From: JBBECE01 sp040881985 | GTDB lineage: Bacteria > Pseudomonadota > Alphaproteobacteria > Rhizobiales > Devosiaceae | Length of the DNA stretch: 64,000 bases | Direction of reading: 5' to 3' | Assembly: GCA_040881985.1 (NCBI GenBank) | Contig: JBBECE010000010.1 | Coordinates: 76,591-140,590, forward strand | In this document: positions 16,343-23,793 of the stretch, piece by piece | Layout of the letters: every line of letters begins with the position of its first letter | Position numbering within the stretch: position 1 is the stretch's first letter | Translations under genes and position numbers: made by a program | The notes under the pieces: model-generated | Seen by the model: the letters and a program-made list of their open reading frames with translations, nothing else | What the model was told of the DNA's origin: nothing | Database searches by the model: none

Positions 16343-17626
16343 CTAAGCCAGTTTCAGTTTCTTCAGGAACCCGGGCAGCATTTTGCCGGCGGCGGCAGCG
16401 GCGGGGGTGCCGGTGCGGCCGGCGACCCTGAGGCCGACGTCACGGAAGGTCTCGTTGACCTTGGCGCCCTTGTTGACCTCGGCGATCATCTGGCCGTTGT
16501 TGGCGGCGGTGCCGAAAAGCGCCGGATCGAACGCAAACTGGCCGATCAACTGACAGTCGATCGAGGAGGCGAATTCGCGCGGCGTGATTTCGGGACGCTT
16601 GGCCATGCCGACCTTGTTGACGACCAAGAGCGGGTCGGCCTCGGTCGGACGCATCGCCTTGAAAGTGTCGACGAGATTCTTGGCGTTGCGAAGATTGGCG
16701 AGGTCCGGCTCGGCGACGACGACGATCTCATCGAGCGCCGCCAGGGTGTAGCGCACCCAGCGGTTCCAGGAATGCGGCACGTCGAGAATGACGGCCGGGA
16801 CGTTGCGCTGGCAAATCTCGACGATGTGCTCGAAATCGCGCTCGTCGAAATCGTAGGTGCGCTCGAGGCTGCCCGGCGAGGTCAGGAGATTGATGTGGTT
16901 GGCGGCCTTGGTCATCAGCCGGTCGATCATGGTGTCGTCGACCTTTTCCTGGGCGAAGACGGCGTCGGCGATGCCGTTGGGCGGATCCTGGTTGAAGTTC
17001 AGCCCGGCGGTGCCGAACGGCAGGTCCATATCGAGGATCAGGACGTCCTGCTTGATCGATTGGGCGAGACCCCAGGCGACGTTGTGGGCGATGGTCGAGG
17101 AGCCGGCCCCGCCCTTGGCAGCGATGAAGCCGATGGTGCGGCCGATCGGAGCGGCCCCGTCGGCGACGAACATGTCGGCGATGGTGACGACGAGGGTGGC
17201 GACGTTGGTCGGCATCACCAGATACTCGGAGATGCCGGAGCGGATCAGCCGCCGGTAGAGCGTCACATCGTTGACATGGCCGATGACGATGACGCGGGTA
17301 TTGGCGTCGCAGACTTCGGCGAGGCGATTGAGCGCCCCCGGAATCTCGGCCGGCGGCAGGGTCGTCTCGAGGATAACCAGGTTGGGGGTCGGGTTGGTCT
17401 TGTAGGTCTCGACCGCCGCGTCGACGCCGCCATTGTGGGTGGTCAGCGCCACCTTCGACATGCGGCGGTCCTGGGCCGCGGATTCAACCAGCTGGGCGGT
17501 CTGCGAATTCTGGCAGAACGCCTGGATGGTGATCCGCGGGACGAGCCGCGCCCCGGAGGTGAGCTCGGCCGCAGGTTCGGCGCTTTCGCCGTCGGCCGAC
17601 TCAAGATCGTTATCGATATCGCTCAT
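16343..17626 (-). CDS. cpaE: Tad pilus localisation ATPase CpaE/TadZ
   Basis: MinD/ParA-like protein that places the pilus machine at the pole. 427 residues: a receiver-like N-terminal domain (residues 35-150, RITIQAFCQNSQTAQLV, then VILETTLPPAEIPGAL) and a P-loop domain starting GFIAAKGGAGSSTIAHNVAW. In that deviant Walker A the usual GKT is GSS, as in many TadZ proteins, while the signature Lys of KGG is kept. Lies between cpaC and tadA in the operon. Confidence 0.94.
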   Translation of the reverse strand: MSDIDNDLESADGESAEPAAELTSGARLVPRITIQAFCQNSQTAQLVESAAQDRRMSKVALTTHNGGVDAAVETYKTNPTPNLVILETTLPPAEIPGALNRLAEVCDANTRVIVIGHVNDVTLYRRLIRSGISEYLVMPTNVATLVVTIADMFVADGAAPIGRTIGFIAAKGGAGSSTIAHNVAWGLAQSIKQDVLILDMDLPFGTAGLNFNQDPPNGIADAVFAQEKVDDTMIDRLMTKAANHINLLTSPGSLERTYDFDERDFEHIVEICQRNVPAVILDVPHSWNRWVRYTLAALDEIVVVAEPDLANLRNAKNLVDTFKAMRPTEADPLLVVNKVGMAKRPEITPREFASSIDCQLIGQFAFDPALFGTAANNGQMIAEVNKGAKVNETFRDVGLRVAGRTGTPAAAAAGKMLPGFLKKLKLA

Positions 17627-17655
17627 TTCAAATCTCCCAATGCCGCGCCAGGCGC

Positions 17656-19098
17656 TCAGTCGAGGACGAAGCCGACACTGCCTTGATAGTTGTTGCCGGA
17701 GCCGGGCTCGCCGGTGCCGTAAAGCGCTTCCAGATGCCCGAGGAACACTGCCTCGGCGTCGCCGGCGAAGATCAATTCGTCGGTCGGCAGGGTGAAGTCG
17801 GCGGCCACCCCGGGCTCGGTGAGGTAAGGGGTCACCAGGATCAGCAGTTCGGTCTGCGAGTGGACGAAGTCGCGGCTGCGGAAGAGCGCGCCGAGGATTG
17901 GGACGCTTCCGATACCGGGCAGCTGGTTGAACTGTTGCTTGACCGTTTCCTGGATAAGGCCGGCGATGGCAAGTGTGCCGCCGGAGGGCAACTGCACGGA
18001 GGTCCGCGCGGTGCGCTCCTTGGTGGCGGGAATGGTCACTCCGCCGGCGGAGAAGCCGCCTTCCGTCGTCGGTTCGGAAACCATGGTTTCGACAACCAGC
18101 GAGATCAGGTTGTTCGAGTGCACCGTCGGAGTGAAAGTCAGATCGACGCCGAAGCGCTTGAACTCGAAAATGATCTGGTTGTTGTCGACCCCGACCGGCA
18201 CCGGGAATTCGCCGCCGGCGAGGAACTGAGCCTCCTGACCGGAGAGCGCGGTGAGCGTCGGCTCGGCAAGGGTCCGAAGCGCACCACGCCGTTCGAGGGC
18301 GCGCAGCGTCGCATCGATCGACACCGGGCCGACGTCGATATTGACGCCGAGGCTGTTGGTGGCGATGACCCCGGAGGCGCCGCCGAGGCCCGGCCGGTTC
18401 AAGAGCGAAGTCGTCAGCCCGCCAGCGGTGACGGTGGCGTCGAGGTCGATGCCGAGCTGGCGGACGGTTTCACGCTGCACTTCGGCGATGGTGACCTTCA
18501 GCATGACCTGCTGGGCCCCGAGAATATTGACAACCGAGACGACATTGCCGTCCCCGCCGGCGAACTGCGAGGCGATCGAGACGGCCTTGTTGACGTCGTC
18601 GTCGGAATTGGCGGAGCCGGACAGCACCAGCCGCTCGCCGAAGGATTCAACGGCGATCGAGGAGCCGGGGACCAGCCGGGCGATGGTCGCGGCAAGACCC
18701 GAGGCGTCCTGGCTGACCGAGACTTCGAGCACGGCGATGCGGTCGCCGCTGGCGTCGAGGAAGAAAATGTTGGTCTCCCCGATGCCGATGCCCTGCAGGA
18801 TGGCGCGGCTCTTGGTGCGCATGATGGCGCTCGCCACGTTCGGCTGCGAGACAATGACTTCCTGAGCGTCGGACGGCAGGTCGATGATCACCGACTTGTT
18901 CAGCCCGACCTCGAGATACTGGGTCTGGCCGATTTGGGCCGCCGAGACACGCAGATGGCTGGCGTTGGAGGCCTCAGCCCAGGCCGTCCCGGCGAGGCCG
19001 ATGGCCGCCGCCAGAAGCGTTGCGCCGATCAGCCGGCCAAGCGCCGTCGCGGGGGCGCCGCGCAGACTGCCGAGAGGAATGAATGAAGCGTGGGTCAT
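17656..19098 (-). CDS. cpaC: Tad pilus outer-membrane secretin CpaC/RcpA
   Basis: 480 residues. A signal peptide is visible (hydrophobic run ending AWAEAS). The pilus N-terminal domain follows (LNKSVIIDLPSDAQEVIVSQPNVASA), then a BON-like segment (VESFGERLVLSGSANSDDDVNKA) and the secretin domain (RALERRGALRTLAEPTLTALSGQEAQFLAGGEFPVPV, then LPGIGSVPILGALFRSRDF). Forms the outer-membrane ring for the Flp pilus. Sits between cpaB (19-base gap) and cpaE. Confidence 0.96.
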   Translation of the reverse strand: MTHASFIPLGSLRGAPATALGRLIGATLLAAAIGLAGTAWAEASNASHLRVSAAQIGQTQYLEVGLNKSVIIDLPSDAQEVIVSQPNVASAIMRTKSRAILQGIGIGETNIFFLDASGDRIAVLEVSVSQDASGLAATIARLVPGSSIAVESFGERLVLSGSANSDDDVNKAVSIASQFAGGDGNVVSVVNILGAQQVMLKVTIAEVQRETVRQLGIDLDATVTAGGLTTSLLNRPGLGGASGVIATNSLGVNIDVGPVSIDATLRALERRGALRTLAEPTLTALSGQEAQFLAGGEFPVPVGVDNNQIIFEFKRFGVDLTFTPTVHSNNLISLVVETMVSEPTTEGGFSAGGVTIPATKERTARTSVQLPSGGTLAIAGLIQETVKQQFNQLPGIGSVPILGALFRSRDFVHSQTELLILVTPYLTEPGVAADFTLPTDELIFAGDAEAVFLGHLEALYGTGEPGSGNNYQGSVGFVLD

Positions 19099-19117
19099 TT
19101 TTCAATCTCCTCCCGGG

Positions 19118-20074
19118 TCACTCGATGACCGGGGCAGTGGCGGGTTCAGGTTCGGGTTCGGGCTCCGAGGCGTTCGGGTCCGCCTCGCCGGCATCGAAGC
19201 CGCCGGTCGAATCGAAGGTGTTAGACTCGAACGAGATCGGCTCGACGGCGGGCGCCTCGGAATTGTTCGAGGGCTCTTCGTCGCCCGTCGAGGTGACCGA
19301 GGTCTCCCTGCCGAAGCGAATCAGCTTGACCGAGGACGCGCCCTCGCGGGAGGCCCCGCCGGTCGTCTCCTGGTCGAAGTCGACGATCGAGCGCAGGACG
19401 AGCGACAGGTCGCCCATCAGTTTGGCATTGAGGATCGTCTCGGACTGGACCGGATTGAGTTCGAGGGTGGCGATGGTCGCCCGGTCGAAGGTCTGGGACT
19501 CGGGATCGTTGGTCTCGGCCTCGCCGGTGACACCGAGTTCGCCGAGGCGGTGGCCGATGGCGAGTACCCGGACGCTGTTGAGAATGGTCTGCGAGACCTC
19601 GATGCCCTCGAGCCGGCGGGTGAGCACCACATCGACCCGGTCGTTGGGGACGATGAAGCCGCCAGCGCCGGATTCGGCGGTGACGGCGACGGAGACGGCG
19701 CGCATGCCCGGGGTGATGACGGCGCTGAGATAGCCCTGGTCGGTATGGACGAGCTTGGCTTCGCGAATCGGCTCGCCGACGAAGATTTCGAAGCGGGCGA
19801 CGGTGCCGGCCATCTGGGCCGGAGCGTCGGGAAGCCGGTCGCGGGTCAGGTATTCGGGCCTGAGCGCCTCGTTCGGCCAGTCCTGCCATTCCACGACGTC
19901 CGGCGAAAGCCGTTCGCCCATGCCGATCGAGCGGGCGGCGACCAGCACCTGACTGGTGTTGGTGTCGGCCAATGCGACCGGTTCCGCGGGCGGCTCGCCG
20001 CGGGTGGCAAAAAACGCCGCAAGGCCGCCTGCGACGATGGCGATGACTAGAAGCAGAATACGCGCCGGTCTCAT
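19118..20074 (-). CDS. cpaB: Tad pilus assembly protein CpaB/RcpC
   Basis: 318 residues. One N-terminal membrane segment (RILLLVIAIVAGGLAAFFATR) is followed by an SAF domain (VLVAARSIGMGERLSPDVVEWQDWP) and the RcpC/CpaB region with the pattern RAVSVAVTAESGAGGFIVPNDRVDVVLT. The C-terminal 60 residues are Glu/Ser/Pro-rich and end in a PEPEPEP run, which looks disordered. First gene of the leftward cpaB-to-tadC operon, with a candidate CtrA site 74 bases upstream. Confidence 0.94.
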   Translation of the reverse strand: MRPARILLLVIAIVAGGLAAFFATRGEPPAEPVALADTNTSQVLVAARSIGMGERLSPDVVEWQDWPNEALRPEYLTRDRLPDAPAQMAGTVARFEIFVGEPIREAKLVHTDQGYLSAVITPGMRAVSVAVTAESGAGGFIVPNDRVDVVLTRRLEGIEVSQTILNSVRVLAIGHRLGELGVTGEAETNDPESQTFDRATIATLELNPVQSETILNAKLMGDLSLVLRSIVDFDQETTGGASREGASSVKLIRFGRETSVTSTGDEEPSNNSEAPAVEPISFESNTFDSTGGFDAGEADPNASEPEPEPEPATAPVIE

Positions 20075-20147
20075 GACTCACCCCGGTAATCTACGCATGC
20101 GCTGCTATTGCGCATTACCCGTTGGCGTTCATCTTGCGGGCAAAGGG

Positions 20148-20162
20148 TCAAAACTTGGTTAA
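20148..20162 (-). promoter_or_regulatory. CtrA-like site TTAA-N7-TTGA upstream of cpaB
   Basis: On the minus strand TTAACCAAGTTTTGA matches TTAA-N7-TTAA at seven of eight positions. The same TTAA also starts a weaker site on the plus strand (TTAACCGACCGTTTG, 20159-20173). It lies 74 bases before the cpaB ATG, a reasonable promoter distance. Confidence 0.45.
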
Positions 20163-20196
20163 CCGACCGTTTGCCAGCAGCGTAAATGATCGGTTA

Positions 20197-20212
20197 CCGG
20201 TCCGGGGACCGG
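20197..20212. other. perfect hairpin CCGGTCC-GG-GGACCGG after cpaA
   Basis: Seven-base perfect arms begin five bases past the cpaA stop codon. There is no T-run, so it is a weak terminator at best; it may partly separate cpaA transcription from the cpaB promoter. Confidence 0.5.
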
Positions 20213-20216
20213 CGGA

Positions 20217-20726
20217 TCAGCTGGCGAAGTGGGCGAAGATCGAGGTGTCGGTGTAAACGATCATCCCGGCCACCGCGAGCGCGATGCCGTAGGGGACGCC
20301 CGACTTCTTGTCGTGCAGGCGGTCGATCCAGGAGACCTTGACGAGCGCCTGGGGGAGCGGCAGGTGGCGCAGCGCCAGGATGCCGAGCGTCAGCGCCCCG
20401 CCGAGCAGCGCCGCATAGATCAGGAACGGCAAGGTGTGGCCGAGCCCGAGCCAGAGAGAAGCTGCGGCGGCGAGTTTGGCGTCGCCGCCCCCGACCCAGC
20501 CGAAGGTGAAGAGTGTGAATCCGGCGACGAGGACCGCGATGGCGATGGCGAAATGGATGCCGAAATCCCGCAGCGGCATATCCATGAGGAACGCCGCGAG
20601 ACAGAAGGCCAGCCCCAACAGCAGAATCAGCCGATTCGAAATCCGCATGGTCATCAGATCCGAGGACGCGGCAAAGGCCATCGTCACGGGGAACACCATC
20701 AGGATGACGAGATTGGCGATCGACAT
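20217..20726 (-). CDS. cpaA: prepilin peptidase CpaA/TadV
   Basis: Inner-membrane aspartic protease (169 residues) that removes the leader of Flp and TadE-type prepilins. Conserved acidic residues are visible in SSDLMTMRISNRL (first Asp, residues about 22-34) and GWVGGGDAKLAAA (GxGD-like second Asp). About five to six membrane helices. The ATG giving MSIANLVIL is chosen; an upstream extension would be an arginine-rich non-membrane leader crossing the flp terminator. Lies downstream of flp. Confidence 0.93.
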   Translation of the reverse strand: MSIANLVILMVFPVTMAFAASSDLMTMRISNRLILLLGLAFCLAAFLMDMPLRDFGIHFAIAIAVLVAGFTLFTFGWVGGGDAKLAAAASLWLGLGHTLPFLIYAALLGGALTLGILALRHLPLPQALVKVSWIDRLHDKKSGVPYGIALAVAGMIVYTDTSIFAHFAS

Positions 20727-20808
20727 CGAGCCAGCCGGTGAACCAGAGGTCGCCGGAGCAACGCCGGCCTCCGCGATACTGCGCCGCCCCGGGTTATGAA
20801 GGGGTAAA

Positions 20809-20838
20809 CAAAAAGGGGAGCCGGATGGCTCCCCCTTT
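20809..20838 (-). terminator. rho-independent terminator after the flp pilin gene
   Basis: On the minus strand GGGGAGCC pairs with GGCTCCCC around a 4-base loop and is followed by TTTTTG, 27 bases past the pilin stop. It would end most pilin transcripts and let a fraction continue into cpaA, giving high pilin and low peptidase levels. Confidence 0.85.
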
Positions 20839-20865
20839 CGCAGAGGTCGTCGCTTGAGAACCCGA

Positions 20866-21045
20866 TTAGATCGAGTTCGCAGCGGTCTCCATCTTGCCGC
20901 CGATACCGCTAAACAGGTTCGACAGGCCGTTACCAAGAGTGGTAGCGGCCGCGATGATGCCAACGCTGATCAGGGCCGCAATGAGCCCGTATTCGATCGC
21001 CGTCGCACCGGACTCGTCTTTCACAAAACGGGCCACAATGTTCAT
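20866..21045 (-). CDS. flp: Flp/Fap-type major pilin
   Basis: 59-residue type IVb prepilin. The sequence reads MNIVARFVKDESG, then the processing motif G|ATAIEYG with the Glu and Tyr that define Flp pilins, a 20-residue hydrophobic helix (LIAALISVGIIAAATTLG), and a short polar tail ending ETAANSI. Cleavage by CpaA after the Gly would leave a mature pilin of about 46 residues. AAGGAG sits eight bases before the ATG. A dedicated terminator and a candidate CtrA site upstream suggest separate, strong, cell-cycle-type control. Confidence 0.95.
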   Translation of the reverse strand: MNIVARFVKDESGATAIEYGLIAALISVGIIAAATTLGNGLSNLFSGIGGKMETAANSI

Positions 21046-21439
21046 TTGCTTGCTCCTTACTCCACGTCGTCAGAATGACAGCACGTTCGATTGATAGGCA
21101 TCGAACAGGGGGCCACGCTAAGGCTGGTTTGTTGAAATAGAGTTAATCCAGAGCCGCAGATGCGGCCGGTTGCAAGCCGATTTACTCTTGGTCATCAACC
21201 TGTTAGCGGAACGAATCAAATTGCGACGGTTGTCGCGCGAGGCTCGCGGCACCGGGGGCTGACGATCGAGACGGGGAGAGAGCGCACCCGCCGGGACTCG
21301 ACCAGAACGCTCGGGCGAGCGCCCTCGAGACGGGATCGGCACACCTCCAGTGATATTGCCGGGAAGGCATTTGCCATTTGTTCACCATTCCGGGCCATCA
21401 TGCGTTCAGCGTTCAGTAACCAAAGCGTCGAGATTCGCC
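21046..21439. other. 394-base intergenic region between flp and the pilus N-domain gene
   Basis: Divergent promoter region with no convincing gene or structured RNA. The flp-proximal part (to about 21200) is distinctly A/T-rich and contains the CtrA-like motif at 21132-21146. The remainder is GC-rich and ends near 21410-21439 with CAGCGTTCAGTAACC shortly before the ATG at 21440. No T-run hairpin was noticed. Confidence 0.5.
21132..21146 (-). promoter_or_regulatory. CtrA-like site TTAA-N7-TCAA upstream of flp
   Basis: On the minus strand TTAACTCTATTTCAA matches TTAA-N7-TTAA at seven of eight positions. It is 87 bases before the pilin ATG. In Caulobacter the pilin gene pilA is known to be activated by CtrA, so the position is suggestive. 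Confidence 0.45.
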
Positions 21440-21895
21440 ATGTCGCCCAAGAGCTTTATCCAAACCTCCATCGCGGCGTTGATGCTCAGCCTCGCGGCGC
21501 CCACTGCCTTCGCCGCCGATCCGACCGGTGAAATCAGTGTATTGATGAATATGGCGCGGGTGCTTCGCATCCCGACGCCGGCAGCGACCGTGATTATCGG
21601 CAATCCCGGGATCGCGGACGTGACCATCCAGGATCCCTTGACGCTGGTCTTGACCGGCAAGAGTTATGGACGCACCAATCTCATCGCGCTCGACCAGGAC
21701 GGCAACCCGATCGCCGACATGATCATCGCGGTGGTACAGGGCCAGCCGGACCTGCTGACCGTCTATTGGGGGCTTGCCCGCACGTCGATGGACTGCACGC
21801 CGGAATGCCAACCGGTGATCATGATCGGCGACGATACCGGGTTCACCGCCGACACCATCGCCTCGTCGTCGCTGGTGGAAGGATCAGCCAACTAA
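21440..21895 (+). CDS. secreted pilus/secretin N-terminal domain protein (stand-alone)
   Basis: 151 residues with a clear signal peptide (hydrophobic run, cleavage after AFA near residue 26). The body is the short beta domain found at the N-terminus of CpaC-type secretins: compare VLRIPTPAATVIIGNPGIADVTIQDP here with the matching DLPSDAQEVIVSQPNVASA stretch in CpaC. It has no secretin barrel. Two Cys in DCTPECQP could form a disulfide. The domain probably works in the periplasm as a partner of CpaC. The ATG at 21440 is chosen because it gives a proper signal peptide. Confidence 0.8.
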   Translation: MSPKSFIQTSIAALMLSLAAPTAFAADPTGEISVLMNMARVLRIPTPAATVIIGNPGIADVTIQDPLTLVLTGKSYGRTNLIALDQDGNPIADMIIAVVQGQPDLLTVYWGLARTSMDCTPECQPVIMIGDDTGFTADTIASSSLVEGSAN

Positions 21896-21898
21896 CTC

Positions 21899-21913
21899 TT
21901 AACCACCTTTTTA
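21899..21913 (+). promoter_or_regulatory. CtrA-like site TTAA-N7-TTTA upstream of tadE
   Basis: TTAACCACCTTTTTA matches TTAA-N7-TTAA at seven of eight positions. It begins four bases after the preceding gene's stop codon and 104 bases before the tadE ATG. Confidence 0.4.
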
Positions 21914-22016
21914 CCTCGACCTCCCTGCCGGTCAAATTGCGCCTAGTTGCGCAAGCCTCCGGTAAGCATTGGCGCGCTAGCTTGCGCGTCAACGTGAAGG
22001 GATGCGGTGAGAAGGC

Positions 22017-22562
22017 ATGTCGGTCCTCCTCCGAATCAAGCGCTACACGGCCCGGCTGAAAGCAGCCAGACTCGCCCGCGACGAAAGCGGCGCGACGATG
22101 ATCGAGTTCGGCATCCTGGCGGTGCCGTTCTTCGCCATCATCGGGGCAACGCTGGAGACGGCGCTGGTGTTCCTGGCGACGCAGGTGCTGGACGGGGCGA
22201 TCAACGACGCGTCCCGAATGATCCGCACCGGCCAGGCGCAGCAGGCTGAATTCTCGATCGACGATTTCAGGGTGGTCCTGTGCGACCGCACCTTCGGCAT
22301 GTTCGACTGCAACCAGATCAAGATCAAGGTCCACACCGTGGACGTCTTCGCGACGGCGATCTATTCGGCGCCGATCGATGAGGACGGCAACTGGACGCTG
22401 ATCGAGGACTATAACGACGGCGGCGCGAGTTCGATCGTGTTCGCCGAGGTCTATTACAAGTGGCCGACCATGCTCGACCTCTTCGGCTTCGATCTCTCCG
22501 ACCAGCCGGACGGCACGCGTCTGCTCGGCGCCTCACGCGTCTTCAAGAACGAGCCCTTCTAA
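22017..22562 (+). CDS. tadE: TadE-family minor pilin (first copy)
   Basis: 181 residues. A basic N-terminal stretch leads to RDESGATMIEFGILAVPFFAIIGATLETALVF, the TadE-type prepilin signature with the conserved Glu after the processing site and one membrane helix. The periplasmic part has Cys residues in LCDRTFGMFDCNQ that may pair. Its TAA overlaps the next ATG (TAATG), so the two pseudopilins are translationally coupled. Confidence 0.88.
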   Translation: MSVLLRIKRYTARLKAARLARDESGATMIEFGILAVPFFAIIGATLETALVFLATQVLDGAINDASRMIRTGQAQQAEFSIDDFRVVLCDRTFGMFDCNQIKIKVHTVDVFATAIYSAPIDEDGNWTLIEDYNDGGASSIVFAEVYYKWPTMLDLFGFDLSDQPDGTRLLGASRVFKNEPF

Positions 22563-23134
22563 TGGCAAAGAGTTTCGAGGCGATCAAACGGATTGTCGCC
22601 CGGGCCAAACGTTTCGGGCGCGCCAACGAGGCGATCGCGGCGGTCGAGTTCGCGCTCATCCTGCCGTTCATGCTGATCCTCTATATGGGCTCGGTCGAGC
22701 TGAGCCAAGCGGTCACGGTCGACCGCAAGGTGGCGGTGGTCGCGGGCGCGCTCGGCGACCTCGTGGCGCGGCAGAAGGACACGCTGCCGCAGACGACGCT
22801 CGACGACTTTTTCGCCGCGGCGCAGGGCACGATGCGGCCGTACAACACGACGGCGCTGAAACAGGCGGTGACCAGCGTCTATGTGGACGTGGACGGGGCG
22901 GCCACGGTGCAGTGGAGCACCGGCTTCAACGGGGCGGCCGCGCATACCGATAGTGCGGCCTATTCGCTGCCCACCGAGATCACCGATCTGGTTTCCGATG
23001 GCTGCGTCATCGTCGCCGAGGCGCAGTACCAGTATTTGCCGCTGATGGGGTATTTCTTCGAAGAACCCTTCGTCATGTACAAGGAGTTCTTCTACCTGCC
23101 GCGCTACGGCGAGTGTATCGCCGATCCCAGCTGA
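22562..23134 (+). CDS. TadE-family minor pilin (second copy, TadF/TadG-like position)
   Basis: 190 residues. The prepilin motif NEAIAAVEFALILPFMLILYMG has the conserved Glu and a single membrane helix, followed by a periplasmic domain of about 130 residues. It pairs with tadE and probably forms a minor-pilin complex with it. Which of the TadE, TadF or TadG subfamilies it belongs to cannot be settled by eye. Ends 19 bases before the upp stop on the other strand. Confidence 0.85.
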   Translation: MAKSFEAIKRIVARAKRFGRANEAIAAVEFALILPFMLILYMGSVELSQAVTVDRKVAVVAGALGDLVARQKDTLPQTTLDDFFAAAQGTMRPYNTTALKQAVTSVYVDVDGAATVQWSTGFNGAAAHTDSAAYSLPTEITDLVSDGCVIVAEAQYQYLPLMGYFFEEPFVMYKEFFYLPRYGECIADPS

Positions 23135-23153
23135 GCGGTTCGCGGCGCGCCCG

Positions 23154-23783
23154 CTAGCGCGTGCCGAACATGCGGTCGCCGGCATCCCCGAGCCCCGGCA
23201 CGATATAGCCCTTTTCGTTGAGATGGCTGTCGATGGCGGCGGTGACGACCGGCACGTCGGGATGGGCGCGGGTGAAGCGCTCGATGCCTTCGGGGGCGGC
23301 CAAAAGACAGAGAAACCGCACATTGTTGGCGCCGCGCCCCTTGAAGCGGTCGACCGCCGCCACCGCCGAATTGCCGGTCGCCAGCATCGGGTCGACGACG
23401 ATGACCAGCCGGTCGGCGATGTCGGACGGCGCCTTGAAGAAATATTCGATGGCTTCGAGCGTGTCGTGGTCGCGATAAAGCCCGATATGGGCGACGCGCG
23501 CCGAGGGCACGAGGTCGAGCATGCCGTCGAGGAGGCCGTTGCCGGCCCGCAGGATTGAGGCGAAGACGAGCTTCTTGCCCTTCAGGGTCGGGGCCATTGT
23601 CTTGGTGAGCGGAGTTTCGATCTCGATCTCTTCGAGCTCGAGATCGCGGGTGACCTCGTAGCAGAGCAATAGCGCGATCTCGCGCAAGAGCCGCCGGAAA
23701 CTCGCGGTCGAGGTGTCCTTGTCGCGCATGATGGTGAGCTTGTGCTGCACCAGAGGATGATCGACGACCTTTACGCCGTGCAT
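23154..23783 (-). CDS. upp: uracil phosphoribosyltransferase
   Basis: Makes UMP from uracil and PRPP. 209 residues starting MHGVKVVDHPLVQHKLTIMRD, the usual start. Conserved regions are ILRAGNGLLDGML, the PRPP loop VVDPMLATGNSA and the uracil-binding GYIVPGLGDAGDRMFGT near the C-terminus. Last gene of the nucleoside operon, ten bases after deoB; it recycles uracil freed by the phosphorylases. Confidence 0.97.
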   Translation of the reverse strand: MHGVKVVDHPLVQHKLTIMRDKDTSTASFRRLLREIALLLCYEVTRDLELEEIEIETPLTKTMAPTLKGKKLVFASILRAGNGLLDGMLDLVPSARVAHIGLYRDHDTLEAIEYFFKAPSDIADRLVIVVDPMLATGNSAVAAVDRFKGRGANNVRFLCLLAAPEGIERFTRAHPDVPVVTAAIDSHLNEKGYIVPGLGDAGDRMFGTR

Positions 23784-23793
23784 GTTCGTCTCC

